Shown here: positions 4,967-5,461 of the stretch, piece by piece
Layout: each line of letters opens with the position of its first letter
Numbering within the stretch: the stretch's first letter is position 1
NCBI GenBank assembly: GCA_002389175.1
Contig: DGNZ01000236.1
Span: 1-5,461 of the forward strand
DNA: 5,461 nt
From: Rhodospirillaceae bacterium UBA4479
GTDB lineage: Bacteria > Pseudomonadota > Alphaproteobacteria > Rhodospirillales > Casp-alpha2
Direction of reading: 5' to 3'
Program-made: the position numbers and the translations under genes
The notes under the pieces: generated by a model
What the model was told of the DNA's origin: nothing
Databases searched by the model: none
Seen by the model: only the letters and a program-made list of their open reading frames with translations

Positions 4967-4997
4967 ATGATGCATCCTGTAGTAACTACAGTATCAA
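4967..4997 (-). promoter_or_regulatory. MerR-type promoter reading toward merF
   Basis: On the minus strand, TTGATA (complement of 4992-4997) and CATCAT (complement of 4967-4972) are separated by 19 bp, the spacing of MerR-activated promoters. The palindrome at 4977-4991 fills most of the spacer. The predicted start of transcription is near 4960, giving merF a leader of about 70 bases. The -10 box is weak (4 of 6 consensus), as expected for an activator-dependent promoter. Confidence 0.7.
4977..4991. promoter_or_regulatory. Perfect 15-bp palindrome, probable MerR operator
   Basis: CTGTAGT-A-ACTACAG, two perfect 7-base arms around one central base. It is placed between the -35 and -10 of the merF promoter and 17 bases before the merR ATG. 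The placement is that of a MerR-dimer operator and would also allow autoregulation of merR. Confidence 0.78.
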
Positions 4998-5002
4998 GGG
5001 GA
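4996..5002 (+). promoter_or_regulatory. Ribosome binding site deciding the merR start
   Basis: AAGGGGA, 6 bases before the ATG at 5009. It supports this start over the in-frame ATGs at 4967 and 4970, which would place the operator palindrome inside the coding region. Confidence 0.75.
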
Positions 5003-5008
5003 AACTGC

Positions 5009-5398
5009 ATGAACTCGATTGGGGTTGCCGCAGAGCGTAGCGGTGTAGGCATAGAAGCAATCCGCTACTATGAACGCGAAGGCGTCGTTCCGGCTGCTGA
5101 CAGGCAAGCAAACGGTAGGCGGGTTTATGACGATGCGGCGATTACGCGCCTTAGATTTGTCCGGCGGTGTCGAGACCTGGGTTTCTCGATTAATCAGGTG
5201 AAGACATTGCTGTCTTTGTCGCTGTCGCAGAAGCAGAATTGCGAAGACGTCAGCCGGATCGGTCACAACCATCTCGATGAAGTACGACGCAAGATAACCG
5301 ACCTTCAAATGCTTGAAGGTGCGCTGATCGAGTTACTCACAAATTGCGAATGCGGAGACGCTCGGTGCCCCTTACTCGTACGCCTATTTGAAGACTAG
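5009..5398 (+). CDS. merR: MerR-family regulator, probable Hg(II)-responsive activator
   Basis: A 129-residue protein. The N-terminal winged helix-turn-helix is typical of MerR (MNSIGVAAERSGVGIEAIRYYEREGVV, residues 1-27; NGRRVYDDAAITRLRFVRRCRDLGFS, 35-60). A long dimerisation helix spans about 80-112, and a Cys-rich metal site ends the protein. Cys78 in QNCEDV matches the helix cysteine of MerR (Cys82 in Tn501), and Cys113, Cys115 and Cys120 in NCECGDARCPLL match the loop cysteines. The loop Cys115 to Cys120 is shorter than the Cys117 to Cys126 loop of Tn501 MerR. Length is slightly below the usual 135-145. The start at 5009 has a good SD, and the protein begins directly with the DNA-binding domain. 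Divergent orientation from merF with a shared palindromic operator supports control of that unit. Lead, cadmium or zinc sensing is the main alternative. Confidence 0.85.
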   Translation: MNSIGVAAERSGVGIEAIRYYEREGVVPAADRQANGRRVYDDAAITRLRFVRRCRDLGFSINQVKTLLSLSLSQKQNCEDVSRIGHNHLDEVRRKITDLQMLEGALIELLTNCECGDARCPLLVRLFED

Positions 5399-5461
5399 GT
5401 TGCCAAGAACAAACTGTCGGCTTTGGGCCATCAACGGACCTCGGCGCTCCTGCCTAATAAT

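Noticed and set aside
4967..5008. Longer MerR starting at 4967
   Set aside because: It would place the operator palindrome inside the gene and add 14 residues before the DNA-binding domain. The ATG at 5009 has a strong SD.
4648..5040. Plus-strand 130-residue open frame antisense to merF
   Set aside because: It lies opposite merF and the start of the GDCCVxC gene and runs through the operator; no recognisable domain.

Overview
The window is a compact heavy-metal resistance region from a Gram-negative bacterium. Sec-type signal peptides, a CopB-type outer-membrane protein, a periplasmic multicopper oxidase and c-type cytochrome, and mer-type genes all point to Proteobacteria. Roughly balanced base composition and the gene mix would fit a marine alphaproteobacterium, but that lineage guess is weak. 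No transposase, integrase, tRNA, rRNA or CRISPR array is visible.

Left part (1-4244, all + strand): a copper operon. It opens with the C-terminal end of a MerR-family regulator carrying a CueR-like Cys-x7-Cys metal loop (1-165). A well-formed CueR-type promoter/operator follows (190-220; TTGACC, 19-bp spacer, TATCAA, with a CCTTCC/GGAAGC dyad). Downstream come a small Cys-rich secreted protein with CopL-like architecture (227-559), a periplasmic cupredoxin with a Met/His-rich insertion (650-1195, CopI-like), a CopA-family multicopper oxidase with a Met/His-rich segment containing a tandem duplication (1259-3067), a short CopB (3071-3775) and a monohaem cytochrome c (about 3840-4244). Gaps are 3 to 90 bases and no convincing internal terminator is seen, so one copper-induced transcript is likely. 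The inferred logic is periplasmic copper handling: CopA oxidises Cu(I), the cupredoxin and CopL-like protein bind copper, CopB acts at the outer membrane, and the cytochrome may exchange electrons with the copper proteins.

Middle (4245-4485): a 241-base gap between convergent modules. It holds, on the minus strand, a SHOCT-domain tail with no ATG start, probably a gene remnant.

Right part (4486-5398): a small mercury-type module. A MerR-family regulator (5009-5398, +) is divergent from a minus-strand pair: a MerF-like membrane transporter with only one Cys pair (4686-4889), and a Cys-rich GDCCVxC protein (4486-4710) whose start overlaps the merF end by 25 bases. The divergent region has a perfect 15-bp palindrome (4977-4991) inside a 19-bp-spacer promoter reading toward merF. 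No merA, merT or merP is in the window. The last 63 bases (5399-5461) show no feature.
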